A stretch of DNA of 64,000 bases from Ailurus styani (taxonomy: Eukaryota > Chordata > Mammalia > Carnivora > Ailuridae). Numbering within the stretch: position 1 is the first letter of the stretch; each line of letters begins with the position of its first letter. Of the stretch, positions 21,320 to 33,536 are shown piece after piece. The translations under genes were made by a program, and so were the position numbers. A model generated the notes under the pieces. That model had not been told where the DNA came from. It saw only the letters and a list, made by a program, of their open reading frames with translations, and did no database searches. The stretch is taken from NCBI GenBank assembly GCA_002007465.1, contig LNAC01001802.1:30144-94143 (forward strand), written 5' to 3'.

Positions 21320-22457
21320 TTGTATGGGATAATTTTTCAATGGATTAAGATGGCAGAAGAGTAGGAGGACCCTGAGCTTGTCTTGTCCCTGGAGCACAGC
21401 TAGTTATCAAATTATTCTGAGCACCCAAGAAGTCATCGGATGTCTGAGAGAACAAAATCTGCAAGTCTTCAAGTAGAAAAGTATACTGCATATCACCCTT
21501 GCAGTATACCAAAAGACCACTTTTTGCAAGGTAGGAGGTGCAGAATTTCACCTTGGGGAGACAAATGTGGATGCTGTGGCAGGGAAGGAGGCTGCTTACA
21601 GAGGCTACCACAAAGTATTATAATTGGTGGAGCACAAAATTTAATCCTTTAAGTTCACTACCATTGGGGAAGTGCATGGATTGAAGGTGCTCAGGTGTCA
21701 AATAGGGCAGAATCCCAGGAGTGACAGGATGGTCTGAGGATCCCCTGGGTTGCAGGAAGAATGGTGGCACCAAAGTGCTAGGACGTTCCCAGGTCTGGGA
21801 CCTGGGACGTCAGCAGAGAGCAGCAGGTCTTGGTGCTGGCTTTCTGCTATAAACTGCAAATGCATGCCGTGTGGTCATGCAACCACTTTCCTGGGACCTG
21901 CTGGCAAGTGTGCCATGACCCTCCCTTGGAGGAACAGTGTGGGTACGTGTTGCAGGAGTTCCTGAAATTTGGAGTTTTGAAACTTGTCCCGCACCTGAGA
22001 TAAAAAGCTTTGGACACGGGCAGGGTAAACGTGGGGTTTGATGGAAACCAGGGAAACAAATCGGGTAATTGATTGCTTTTCTGTGAGGGTTCACTGAAGA
22101 GTGGGGGGTGCAAACTTCAGATCCAAGGCTAGAGAGCAGGGCACAGTCATCATACCACCCATCAGTACTGAAAGCCTTCAAGGAGCGAAACAGTGCCGCC
22201 TAGTGGAGGACAGAACCGTATACACCAAGCCCTGCTGCACCCTGGAAAAGCATTTCCACTGAACCAAGTCAGCTTGAGAATCAGCACAGCAGGCCCCTCT
22301 CCGAGAAGACCAGGACAAATAACAAGCTCACATCAAGTTTATTGATCATAGAATGTTGCAAAGCTTCAGCTCTAGGGGAAAGAGGATCATGCTTCCTTTT
22401 GACTTATTCTTTATTTTTTAATTTTAATTTTTATTATTTTTTAATCTTATATTTTTC

Positions 22458-22670
22458 TTTTTTTTTTTTTTTTTTTAAAGATTTTTATTTATTTATTTGA
22501 CACAGAGAGAGAGATTACAAGTAGCAGAGAGGCAGGCAGAGAGACAGGGAGAGGAGGAAGCAGGCTCCCTGCTGAGCAGAGAGCCCGATGTGGGCCTCGA
22601 TTCCAGGACGCTGAGATCATGACCTGAGCCGAAAGCAGAGGCTTTAACCCACTGAGCCACCCAGGCGCCC
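22458..22670 (-). mobile_element. CAN-SINE nested in L1 5'UTR
   Basis: A long T-run on the left and a GAGCCACCCAGGCGCCC head on the right. A 16-base target duplication TAATCTTATATTTTTC lies at 22442-22457 and 22671-22686. Confidence 0.95.
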
Positions 22671-22830
22671 TAATCTTATATTTTTCAATTCCTTTTGATT
22701 TTATGATTATTTTAAATTTATATATATTTCATATATATTTTTTATTTTTGTCTACTTTCATTTCATTTCATTTTATTTTTAAATTTTGGGATCTAGATTC
22801 TTTTAACAAATAGACCAGAACACACTTAGG

Positions 22831-22980
22831 ATCTATTTTTTTTTTGTTCTGTTTTGTTTTTGTTTTTCTTGTTTTGTGTTTTTGTTTTTTTCTTTGTTTT
22901 TTTCTTTGTTTTCTTTTTTTTTTACGTTTTTTGTTTGTTAGTTTGTTTTTGTTTTTGTTGTTCTTTTTCACTTTCTTCTA
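22831..22980 (+). repeat. T-rich (GTTTT)n-like tract upstream of L1 ORF1
   Basis: About 150 bp of T with interspersed G and C (TTTTTGTTTTGTTTTTGTTT-like) directly before ORF1. It produces spurious Phe/Leu- or Lys-rich frames on the two strands. Confidence 0.85.
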
Positions 22981-22996
22981 TTCTTTTCTGGACAAA

Positions 22997-23335
22997 ATGA
23001 TGAATTCACCCCAAAAGAAAAAACAAGAGGTAGAACTCACGGCTAGAGATTTAATCAATACAGGCATAAGTAAGATGTCTGAACTAGAATTTAAAACAAT
23101 GATTATAAGGATATTGGTTGGGCTTGAAAAAGGCCTAGAAACACTAGAGTATCCCTTACTACAGAGATAAAAGAACTAAAATCTAGTTCTGAAAATACAA
23201 ATGCTTCAACCAAGATGTAAACATAAACAAAAATGAGGATGGATGATGCAGAGGAGCAAATCAGTGATACAGAAGATAAAATTATGGAAAATAATGAAGG
23301 CAAAAAGAAGAAGAAAGGAAAGGTAATGGCCCATG
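22997..23335 (+). pseudogene. L1 ORF1 N-terminal part
   Basis: Two adjacent ATGs start MMNSPQKKKQEVELTARDL, and the first part continues as ISKMSELEFKTMIIRILVGL before stops. It corresponds to the ORF1p N-terminus of the minus-strand L1 (frame at 51992-52183, KARDLTNTDLSKMSEIGF). A later piece (QISDTEDKIMENNEGKKKKK) is the coiled-coil part. ORF1p is an RNA-binding trimer; here its RRM and C-terminal domain are missing. Confidence 0.8.
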
Positions 23336-23524
23336 TTGGAGGGTGCTGTGGGGTGGATGCACTAAATTGGTTATGGGTATTAAGGAGGGCATTTGTTGTG
23401 ATGAGCACTGGGTTTTGCATGTAAGTGATGAATCACTGAGTTTTACTCCAGAACCTGATATTGCACTGTATGTTAACTACCTAAAATTTAAATAAAAAAT
23501 AATAATATAAGTTGTATGGGGTAA

Positions 23525-24989
23525 GGAAGGTGGTGCAGGGAAGGATGATGTAAAATTTTGTCCTGCTTTATCCTCTTTTCAGTTCTCACCATTTCAAGAC
23601 AGCATTTTACAAACCTCTAACCTGCAGACAGTAGTTATGTGCATGAATGAAAGACATGGAAGGGGATGGCTGATGGTTGGGACCTCACAGGCTATCAGGA
23701 GAATTTCTCTATTTCACTCCTGGAGGATTGCTGCCTTAGTATGTTCTCTTTTCTCCTTTGGGAAGTTAGAAACATTAGCAGGTGTGACCCCAGGCGAACA
23801 GTTATCCTTGTCTCCTCATTTTCATTTTTTCTTTCTTGAGAAACCTGCTTCAGTATAATATGCTCAGCAACTTCTTATCCCTTTACCCTTTATAACAGAT
23901 CAGAACCTGCTTCAGAAAAGATCTTATAATTTTAGTGAACTTGTGCCTCAAGCTTCATTCTTAATTGTGGAATGAATTATCCTATCAAAGACATTTCAGT
24001 CTCTACCTAGCAGAAAGGAAAATGTTCTTTAAGGGAAATTTAGAAATCACAGCATGTAGCCACTAGTTCTGGTGTTTTGCTCTTGGTCACTTTGCTCTGT
24101 AGGGTTTTCTCTCTAATTTGCTGAGGAGGCTAAGGGGTGAATGCAGCACAAAATTTGCATGAGTGTATGGTCTGCATATTATGCTTGACTTAACTATGGT
24201 CAAACTAGTTACTTCAGACTAATGTTTCCATTGATAATTTTTTGCATGGAGGGCTCCAGTTGACTCTAGCATGACTTACATACCATGGTGTAATTTATCA
24301 CCGATTCTCTGGTGTACCATTCTTAGAGGGTGGGAGTTATAGGAGATTTAGAAGAAATATTAAGACGTAGTGACATATATCATAGCCACAAAAATTTCTA
24401 ACATTTATTGGAAAGATAAAACTAATACACATGAAACAAGTCCATGAACCATTATATAAAAAATATGTTTTAACTCTATAGGAGGGCTGCCATATATAGG
24501 GAGATATTCATAAAAAGGATTGCTGGTCTATGAAGAGAGCATGAATGGTTGGGAGGTTTTAGATTGGAGGGCGTGAGCTTGGGGACATCCTAGGTAAGGA
24601 AAACAAAGGTATCATAGGAAGGCCGGTACAGAGTAGGCAGAGAGAAGACTGCATAGGCAGGAATAGGACAGATTATGGATATGTTAGAAACATAGGAATT
24701 TAAGTATATTGTGAGAGAGCACAGGGAATCTTAGTATATTTCTTGGTAGAATGAAAGGATAATGAAATAAAATAACAAAGGCATATCTGTGTTTGAGCTC
24801 TTATTGTGTGACTTTTACCAAGTTACAGAACTATTTTCATCCTCACTTTCTTCAAATATGAAATCAGGACATAGGGTTATGTGATTTTAAGAATCAGTGA
24901 GAAATATGGCAAATAATAATAACATTAACAATAGCAATAAGATGTCTATTATTAGTATTTTATGGTTTTGATTTACACAAATTGAGATA
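23525..24989. other. No recognisable gene or young repeat
   Basis: AT-rich. The block near 24540-24740 (GGCCGGTACAGAGTAGGCAGAG) is faintly similar to the old repeat at 4900-5260. Confidence 0.45.
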
Positions 24990-25722
24990 ACTGGTTTCTG
25001 TGGCCATCCCTTTAAGAGAGGTGGAAATTGCTTCCTTTCCTTTTGAATCTGGGCAGGTTCTGTGACTACTTTGACTAGTAGAATATTGCAGAAATTATGA
25101 TACGACAAATTATACACCTAGACCTTATTCTACTCCTTGTCTCTTAGAACGCATGTTCTTGGTGTACTCCTTCTAAGAACACAGTCACCATGATTTGAAA
25201 GCCTGAGTTATGTGGAGAGGCCACGTGTAAATACTGCAATTTACAGTATCAGCTTTACTCCCAGTTGACAGCTACCAATAACTTGCAGTCATGTCGAAAA
25301 AGCCATCATGGCCATCAAGCCTTCTTTAAGCTTCAGATTATTTCATTCCCAGGTCCTGTCCGGCAAACACATATGTGGTCCCAAGCAAAGCCCTCCCAGC
25401 TAAGACCAATGAACTCACAGACTCTTGAAGAAAAATAATCTGTTTTTAAGATCAATGTTTAAACAAGTTTTGGGGTGCCTGGGTGGCTTGGTTGGTTGAG
25501 CATCCAGTTCTTCATTTCCGCTCAGGTCATGATCTCAGTCAGGGTCATGAGATCAAGCCCTGCTTCGGGGTCTGCTATCAGCATGGAGTCTGCTTGAGAT
25601 GCTCTCCCTCTCCATTTGCCCCTTACCCTGTGCTTGCTCTCTCTGTCTCTGATTAAAAAAAGAAAGTTTAAACAAATTTCGAGATGGCTTGTTATATAGC
25701 AATTGATAACTGGAACACTGAT
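24990..25722 (+). repeat. MLT1-type MaLR LTR, interrupted by a SINE
   Basis: CCTTTTGAATCTGGGCAGGTTCTGTGACTAC, TAGTAGAATATTGCAGAA and the end block TATAGCAATTGATAACTGGAAC follow the layout of old MLT1 LTRs. A SINE at 25471-25665 lies near the 3' end. Borders are approximate. Confidence 0.55.
25471..25665 (+). mobile_element. Older CAN-SINE (diverged subtype)
   Basis: Head GGGGTGCCTGGGTGGCTTGG with GTTGAGCATCCAG in place of the AAGCCTCTGCC form, so an older subtype. Imperfect target duplication: GTTTAAACAAGTTT at 25457-25470 and GTTTAAACAAATTT at 25666-25679. Confidence 0.9.
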
Positions 25723-26009
25723 TTTCTTTTTTTAAAATCAGGATAATATTAAAGGGGTGTTTATATTATAAGGTATTTGTTGTGAGTGTTACATAACACC
25801 AGCAGGATTCCAGGTGTGGAGGAGATGAATGCCTTTATTAGGGAATCAGTGTTGAAAATGAAGAGTATTTCTTTCATTACCCATTCATTCATTTACTCAA
25901 TAAATATTTATTGAGCAATAGTATTCATTGTACCAGGTTTGTGAATATTATTTATTATTTGGCTATGGAATCCCCCGAAATAAAAGAATAATACTGCATT
26001 GTAAGTTTT

Positions 26010-26213
26010 TTTTTTTTTCTAAAGATTTTATTTATTCATTTGACACAGAGAGAGAGATCACCAGTAGGCAGAGAGGCAGGCAGAGAGAGGAGAGAGGAGG
26101 AAGCAGGCTCCCTGCTGAGCAGAGAGCCCGACGTGGGCCTCGATCCCAGGACCCTGGGATCATGACCTGAGCCGAAGGCAGCGGCTTTAACCCACTGAGC
26201 CACCCAGGCGCCC
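26010..26213 (-). mobile_element. CAN-SINE
   Basis: Minus-strand element with a poly(T) left end. A 15-base target duplication TGCATTGTAAGTTTT lies at 25995-26009 and 26214-26228. Confidence 0.95.
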
Positions 26214-26236
26214 TGCATTGTAAGTTTTATTCAAAA

Positions 26237-26352
26237 AATTTTTTTGGAGATTTTATTTTTAAGTAATCTCTATACCCAACATGGGGCTTTGAACTCACAA
26301 CCCTGAGATCAAGTCACATGCTCCACCAGCTGAGCTACCCAGGTGCCCCCCC
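26237..26352 (-). mobile_element. Short tRNA-type carnivore SINE
   Basis: GAGATTTTATTTTTAAGTAATCTC, then TGAACTCACAACCCTGAGAT and GAGCTACCCAGGTGCCCC: the tRNA-like head without the CT-rich body. It lies in the same orientation, 8 bp beyond its neighbour's target duplication. Confidence 0.85.
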
Positions 26353-27983
26353 CCTTTTTTCAGGAAATTTTAAGACTTCATATTTTCTGCTTTGTCAACA
26401 TCCCTACGAAGAGGCTGTGAGCACCCCACCTGGATGACCATGTACACCAGTGTGATAAGTCTAGTTCCTGCCACAAGTTCCCTTCTTGCTATCCCCTGCC
26501 TGTAACTGCCAGTGAAAACTCAACAATGAAATCCACCATGCCTTTTGCCTGTGTACTCCACCCTGACCCTTGTTCACTGGTACTCACTCTCCTTTGGGTC
26601 CCCGGCTTGGTTGAGCCTGTTCCCTTGGGGCTCCTCCTATATGGTGTCCTGTGTGGTGTGCTGTGCTCTTCTCTAGGACCTGTGAGTATAATAAATCCTT
26701 CAATTTCATATGCCTCTCAAAATGTAATTTCTGTTGACATGTTGGAGTGATTATTAAAGACCTCACAAAGGGTACTTACAGATACCTGTGTTCAAAGCAT
26801 TTAAATCTTATAGTATTGGCCACGACACTAACTAAAACTGGGTTGCTTATGAGACATATAAGGGGTATTGGAAAACTCAACACCCCTAGTCTTCTACATC
26901 TCCTACAAAAGAAAAAGCAAGGAAAATTAAAATATACACACAGTCACACAGTGGAGTCAGGGGCAAGTGATGTGATAATTTAAGTTCATTTTTGAGTCAC
27001 AATGCCTAGGTTCAATCCAGATGCCACTGATAACCATATGCAATCTCAAGTAAGTCACTCAGATAAAATGGAGATGGCCAAATTACAACATCTACTGTTA
27101 ATAAGTATTAATGAAGTAAATCTATATAAAGAATTAGGTCACCCATCTGTTGCACTGTATGAATACTCTGTTTGAATACTTACCTACCAACTTTAAATGC
27201 TATGTTTCGGTTCCTAGATTTCCAAGAACATATCTCCTGTGTTCAGCATAATGTATTCAGTGACTTTTCTGTTTGGTTATCAGTGTTGCCTTTATTGTTC
27301 TTGTTTCTCATAAAGAAAGCTCTGCCAGGAAAACATATCTCTATTAGTAGAAATGTTAAATGTGAAAGCTTTGGTCCTTGTTGTTTAGTTTATTTCTCTT
27401 GGCTGTGACTCTCTGACGTTTTACAAACCGCTCTGATTATCATCATAGTCTTACCACCTTGTTGTTTTCCTTTTTTGTTTGATCCGATCTCTTTTTTTTA
27501 TGTTCAGTTTCCTCACATTTTCCAAAGAGGAAATCCTTGCCTGTAGGTAAAATTATTCCTCCTCACAAATAGCTGATTTGGTTGGTTTAATATTTAATGG
27601 TTATACTTACATAGACTTCTAAAAGAGGTAATAATAGGAAGTGTTTACATTGTAAAAATATAAGCATGTATATTATTTTTTGGAGATTTAATTGATACCC
27701 TTGTAAGCACTTGAAAATCTTAAAAATGATGTCATTACTATGTATACTAATTGGCTTTTGAGGGGATACTTTAGAATATGTTCTTTATTATCTTTTGTTC
27801 TATATATCAAATTGCTAAACAGATGACACTTCTGGAGTCATACCCAACACATTGTCAAATACTTCTCTCTGAAATATTAAGCACCCCTAAATTTATATTT
27901 AATTTGAGACAATTTCAAAAGCATTTAAGAAAACACAGGATTGTGATAACATAGAGAAAATTATCCCAATGAAAGCAAATGTA
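26353..27983. other. No recognisable gene; possible LTR-like block
   Basis: 26400-26745 is less AT-rich and contains GAGTATAATAAATCCTTC. It may be part of an old LTR, but I cannot assign it. The frames at 26526-26766 overlap on both strands and are unsupported. Confidence 0.4.
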
Positions 27984-28184
27984 GGGCACCTGGGTGGCTC
28001 AGTGGGTTAAAGCCTCTGCCTTTGGCTCAGGTCATAATCTTAGGGTCCTGGGATCGAGGCCCGCATCAGGCTCCCTGCTTAGCAGGGAGCCTGCTTCCTC
28101 CTCTCTCTCTGCCTGCCTCTCTGCCTACTTGTGATCTCTCTCGCTCTGTGTCAAATAAATAAGTAAAATCTTTTTTTAAAAAAA
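27984..28184 (+). mobile_element. CAN-SINE
   Basis: A 14-base target duplication GAAAGCAAATGTAG lies at 27971-27984 and 28185-28198. AAGCCTCTGCC subtype. Confidence 0.95.
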
Positions 28185-28227
28185 GAAAGCAAATGTAGTA
28201 ATTAGCTTATTTAAAACTCACCGTGAG

Positions 28228-28432
28228 GGGCGCCTGGGTAGCTCAGTCGTTAGACGTCTGCCTTCGGCTCAGGTCATGATCCCAGGGTCTTGGGATCAAG
28301 CCCCACATTGGGTTCCTGGCTCTGCGGGAAGCCTGCTTCTCCCTCTCTCACCCCCCCTGCTTGTGTGTCCCTCTCTCGCTGTGTTTCTCTCTGTCAAATA
28401 GATAAATAAGATCTTTAAAAAAAAAAAATAAT
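28228..28432 (+). mobile_element. CAN-SINE, GTTAGACGTCTGCC subtype
   Basis: Imperfect 15-base target duplication: AAAACTCACCGTGAG at 28213-28227 and AAAACTCACTGTGAG at 28433-28447. The head variant differs from the majority here. Confidence 0.93.
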
Positions 28433-28789
28433 AAAACTCACTGTGAGAGCACTGCTATTCAGACCTACAACACTAGGTGGCAAGATAAGTACAGGTTGAT
28501 AGAAACACTTGACTAGGAGAATTCAAATTGTTTTCTTAATGTTTCAGGGAAGATAGGCATTATTAAAACAATAGAATACTGCAGTGCTCCACTTTCAAAT
28601 ACCAGTAGTCTGTGGAACCTTACTTCTTTTTGCCATTATTGGAAAAGAGCATGGGAAGGCAGGGCCCAAAGGGTATACATTTATCTAATAGTCAAAGTTC
28701 TGAGATGAGTTTTTCGCTATCCAACCAATATCAATTGTACTAATAAACCTCACATCTAATACAAACCCACAAAATCTTGTGCTTTGCAT

Positions 28790-28955
28790 TTTTTGAAGAT
28801 GTTCACATGTATTATCTCATAGTCACAAGTGATCCATATTATAGAGGAGTGATGTAACACTTAGAGATATTAAGTGATTTGCCCATTATCACATAGAGAG
28901 TTAGGTGATATAAAAATTAAAAGCAAGGTCTTCTGTCTAATGCTGAACTATCTCA
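28790..28955 (+). repeat. MIR-like fossil
   Basis: TATTATCTCATAGTCACAAG, then AGAGATATTAAGTGATTTGC, CCATTATCACATAGAGAGTTAG and a TTCTGTCTAATGC end follow the MIR order (tRNA-derived core SINE). Heavily decayed. Confidence 0.5.
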
Positions 28956-29299
28956 CAAAATAAAAATATACAACATTTATCATAGAAAAACAAATGATGG
29001 ATCTAGATTTTAATTAAAAAACATGTAAGTCAAGACCAACCCTTTATGGGGGAGAGTAAGTTGAGCACAAAGCTCCGAATAAAAACCTATAAAAAATAAA
29101 GTTCCTTACTGCTTCACAATGTTTTTCCAGCCAACTTTTGGCTCTGTCAAGACAAGGTCAAACATAATAGTAATGGGAAAATAGATCTGGAGACAGACTA
29201 ACTTGGAAGCCAAATTAATAGAAAGGAGCAAGTAGAAGAGGGCTGTGAAGCACTAGGGGAACATTAGTGACGAGTAGTTAGAAATGAATGTGGCTCTTG

Positions 29300-31213
29300 T
29301 GGTTCTTATCCTTTTTTTTTAATTTTATTAATGTGGTATATCATGTTGATTGATTTGCAAATATTGAGCCACCCTTGCAGCACAGAAATAAATCCCACTT
29401 GATCATGGTGAATAATTGTTTTAATGTACTGTTTAATTTGATTTGCTAGCATTCTATTAAGAATTTTTGCATCCATGTTCATCAGGGATGTTGACCTGTA
29501 ATTCCCTTTTTTAGTGGGGTCTCTGTCTAGTTTTGGGATCAAGGTAATACTGGCATCATAGAATGAATTTAGAAGTTTTCTGTTCATTTCTATTTTTTTG
29601 GAACAGTTTCAGAAGAATACGTATTAACTCTTGTTTAAATATGTGGTAGAATTCGCCTTTGAAACCATCTGGCCCTGAACTTTTATTTGTTGGGAGATTT
29701 TTAATTACTGATTCCATTTCTTAGCTGGTTATAGGTCTGTTCAAATTTCCTATTTCTTCCTATTTTAGTTTTGGTAGTTTATATGTTTGTAGGAATTTGT
29801 CCATTTCTTCTAGATTGCCCAGTTTGTTGGCATATAATTTTTCATAACATTCTCTTATAATTATTTGTATTTCTGTGGTGTTGGTTGTAAATTCTCCTCA
29901 TTCATGATTTAATTAATTTAATTTAATTTCTCTTTTCTTTTTGATAAGTCTGGCTAGGGGTTTATTAACTTTATTAATTCCTTCAAAGAACCAGCTCTTA
30001 GTTTCATTGATCTGACTACTGTTTTTTGTTGTTGTTGTTCATCCTGATATCATTTATTTCTTCTCTAATCTTTATTATTTCCCTTCTTCTGCTGGCTTTA
30101 GGTTTCATTTGCTCTCCTTTTTCTAATTCCTTTAGCTGTAAGATTAGGTTGTGTATTTGAGACTTTTCTTGCTTCTTAAGATCGGCATGTAGTGCTATAT
30201 ACTTCTCCCTTAAGACTGTCTTTGATGCACCCAAAAGATTTTGGACCATCGTGTTTTCATTTTCATTTGTTTCCATGTATTTTTTTATTTCTTCTTTAAT
30301 TTCCTGGATAACCCATTCATTTGTTACTAAGAGGCTCATTAACCTCCATGTATTTGTGGTTTTTCCAAACTTTTTCTTGTGGTTGACTTCTAGTTTCTAG
30401 TGTTGTGGTCTGAAAATATGCGTGGTGTCATCTTCATTTTTACACTTGTTAAGGACTGATTTGTGACCCAGTGTGTGATCTTTTCTGGAGAATATTGCAT
30501 GTGCACTTGAAAAGAATGTGTATTCTGCTGCTTTAGGATGAAATGTTCTGAATATACCTGTGAAGTCCATCTGGTCCCGTGTGTCATTCAAAGCCATTGT
30601 TTCCTTGTTGATTTTCTGTTTAGATGATCTGTCCACTGCTGTAAGTGGGGTGTTAAAAGTCCCTGACTATTATTGCATTGTCATCAATGAGTTTTCTTAT
30701 GTTTGTTATTAACTGACTGAACCCCCATGTTGGGAGTTTAAATATTTACAACTGTTAGATCTTCTTGATGGATAGACCCCTTAATTATGATATAACACCC
30801 TTCTTCATCTCTTGTTAGAGTCCTATTTTAAAATCTAGTTTGTCTAATTATGGCCACTCTGGCTTTCTCTTGATGTCCATTAGCATAATAGATGGTTCTC
30901 CATCCCCTCACTTTCAATCTGCAGGTGTCTTTAGGTCTAAAATAAGTCTTTGTAGGTAGCATATAGATGTGTCTTATTTTTTTTAATCTATTCTGATACC
31001 CTATGTCTTTTGATTGGAGCATTTAGTCTGTTTACATTCAGGATGATTATTGATAGGTACAAATTTAGTGCCATTGTATTACTTGTTAAATCATTGTTTC
31101 TGGAGATTTTCTCTGTTCCTTGCAAGGCTTTGTTGATTTTAGACTTCCTTTACCACGAAAAGGTCCCCTTTAATATTTCTTGCAGGGCTGGTTTAGTTAT
31201 CACTAACTCCTTT
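29300..31213 (-). pseudogene. L1 inverted 5' segment (ORF1 end, ORF2 endonuclease to early RT)
   Basis: Minus-strand frames, 5' to 3': an endonuclease part (YFRPKDTCRLKVRGWRTIYY near 30828-31022; the SSKQKINKETMALNDTRDQM and FRTFHPKAAEYTFFSSAH parts near 30397-30636), a linker (LLVTNEWVIQEIKEEIKKYM, 30016-30339), and early RT ([20 protein letters not shown], 29306-29587). Multiple frameshifts. The segment stops just before the [13 protein letters not shown] block, which opens the plus-oriented part. Confidence 0.85.
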
Positions 31214-33110
31214 CAATAGATGGAGAAAAAGCATTTGACAAAATACAGAATCTATAAAAACCCTCAACAAAGTAGGGATAGAGGGAACATATCTCAACAT
31301 CATAAAGGCCGTCTATGAAAGACCCACAGCTAGTATCATCCTCAATGGGGAAAAACTGACAGCTTTTCCTCTACAGTCAGAAACACGACAGGGAGGTCCA
31401 CTCAAACCATTGCTATTTAACACAGTACTAGAAGTCCTAGCCATAGCAATCAGACATAAAAGAAAAGAAAGAAAGAAAAAAAAAGAACTAGAAGTCCTCC
31501 AAATCAGCAAGGAAGAAGTCAAACTTTCACTATTCACAGATGACATGATACTCTATGTTGAAAACCCAAAAGACTCCACCAAAAACTGCTAGAACTGATA
31601 CACAAAGTCAGAAAAGTCACAGGATACAAAATCAACCTACAGAAATCTGTAGATCCTATATATCTATCTGTAGGTCTGCATTTCTATACATTAATAATGA
31701 AGCAGCAGAAAGAGAAATTAAGGAGTCGATCCCATTTACAACTATGCCCAAAACAATAAGATACCTAGGAATAGACCTAACCAAAGACATAAAATATCTG
31801 TACTCTGAAGAGTGTAGAACACTTGTAAAAGAAACTGAAGAGGACACAAAGAAATGGAAAATCATTCCATGCTCATGGATTGGAAGGTCAAACATTGTTA
31901 CGATGTCTATATTACGCAAAGCAATCTACACATTCAATGCAAGCCCTATCAAAATAACACCAGCATTTCTCACAGAGCTAGAAAAAAAACAATCCCAAAA
32001 TTTATATGGAACCTCAAAAGACCCCAAATAGCCAAAGCAATTCTGAAGAAGACAAACAAAACTGGAGGCATCAGAATTCCAGATTTCAAGCTCTATTACA
32101 AAGCTGTTGTCATCAAGACAGTATGGTACTGGCACAAAAACAGACACATAGATCAGTGGAACAGAATAGAGAACCCAGAAATGGACCCACAACTCTATGG
32201 TCAACTCATCTTCGACAAAGCAGGAAAGAATATCCAAAGGGAAAAAGACAGTCTCTTCAACCAATGGCGTTGGGAAAAATGCACAGCAACATGCAGAAGA
32301 ATGAAACTGGACCACTTTCTTACACCATACACAAAAATAAATTCAAAATGGATGAAAGACCTTAACGTGAGACAAGAATCCATCAAAATCCCAGAGGAGA
32401 ACACAGGCAACAACCTCTTTGACCTTGGCCTTAGCAACTTTTTACCAGACACGTCTTCAGAGGCAAGGGAAACAAAAACAAAAATGAACTGTTGGGACTT
32501 CGTCAAGATAAAAGGTTCTGCACAGCTAAGGAAACAATCAACAGAACCAAAAGATAGCCTACGGAATGGGAGAAGATATTTGTAAATGATGTATCTGGTA
32601 AAGGGTTAGAATCCAAACCTATAAAGAACTTATCAAACTCAACACCCAAAAGACAAACAGTCCAGTTAAGAAATGGGAGAAGACATGAACAGACATTTCT
32701 CCAAAGAAGGCTTCCAGATGGCTAACAGACACATGAAAAGATGCTCAACGTTACTAATCATCAGGGTAATGCAAATCAAAACAACAATGAGGTACCACCT
32801 CACCCCTATCAGAAAGGCTAAAATTAACAACACAGGAAACAACAGATGTTGGTGAGGATGCAGAGAAAGGGGAACCCTCTTACATTGTTGCCGGGAATGC
32901 AACCTGCTACAGCCACTCCGGGAAACAGTATTTTTGAAGTTCCTCAAAAAGTTAAGATAGAACTGCCCTATGACCCAGCAGTTGGTATCTCCCCAAAATA
33001 TACAACAAATACTGACTCAAAAGGGCACATGTGTCCTGATACTTTCAGCGGTATTATCAACAATAGCCAAATTATGCAAAGAGCCCAAATGTCCATCAAC
33101 TGATGAATGG
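31214..33110 (+). pseudogene. L1 ORF2 3' part (RT core to C-terminus)
   Basis: Plus-strand frames show the RT catalytic block as [12 protein letters not shown] near 31528-31570; the usual form is FADD, so the Asp pair is kept. Then come the thumb region (FTTMPKTIRYLGIDLTKDIK), the Cys/His-type C-terminal region ([16 protein letters not shown]) and the C-terminal block near 32950 ([20 protein letters not shown]). Several frameshifts break it. Its core is identical to part of the minus-strand L1 at 48.1-48.7 kb. Confidence 0.85.
31498..32108 (+). repeat. 611-bp perfect inverted repeat, arm 1
   Basis: It equals the reverse complement of 48115-48725 with no difference that I can find. The match is supported in three reading frames that translate identically. 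The first mismatches outside it are at 31497 and 32109. Both arms lie in L1 ORF2. Confidence 0.88.
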
Positions 33111-33122
33111 ATAAAGAAGTGG

Positions 33123-33162
33123 TAGTATATATATATATATATGTATATACACACACACACAC
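33123..33162. repeat. (AT)n-(AC)n microsatellite in L1 3' region
   Basis: TATATATATATATATATG followed by seven AC units. The corresponding (GT)n in the other L1 borders the assembly gap at 47922. Confidence 0.9.
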
Positions 33163-33536
33163 AATTAGCCATCAAAAAGGATGAAATCTTGCCCTTCACA
33201 ACAACGTGGGTGGAGCTACAGTATATTATGGTAAACAAACTAAGTCAATCAGAGAAAGACAAATCCCATGTGATTCTACCCATTTGTGGAAAATAAGGAA
33301 CAGAACAGATGAACATACGGGAAGGAAAAAAAAAAGAAAGGGAGGCAAACCATAAAAAGGCTCTTAACTGTACAGAAGAAACAGGGTTGCTGGAAGCGAG
33401 GTGGGTAGGGTGATGTTCTAAGTGGGTGATGGGCATTATGTAAATGATTAATCACTAAATTCTACTTCTGATACTAATATTATATGTTAACTAACTAGAA
33501 TTTAAGTAAAAATTTGAAATACAAAAGAAAATTTTG

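Larger units (their letters stand above)
21320..23524 (+). mobile_element. Internally deleted LINE-1 with 5'UTR
   Basis: The element begins with the L1 5' end (ATTAAGATGGCAGAAGAGTA from 21343) and runs through about 1.6 kb of 5'UTR and the start of ORF1. Near 23325-23345 it jumps to the 3'UTR (TGGGTATTAAGGAGGGCATT) and an A-rich tail near 23507. A 13-base target duplication, TTGTATGGGATAA at 21320-21332 and TTGTATGGGGTAA at 23512-23524, encloses the whole element. The missing part is the end of ORF1 and all of ORF2. A SINE is nested at 22458-22670. Confidence 0.85.

Noticed and set aside
22768..22971. Lys-rich frame resembling a nuclear-localisation protein
   Set aside because: It is the translation of the T-rich tract on the opposite strand.
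26036..26218. Minus-strand frame MQGAWVAQWVKAAAFGSGHD, also seen near 34129 and 60428
   Set aside because: It is the chance translation of the CAN-SINE head and recurs wherever the SINE does.
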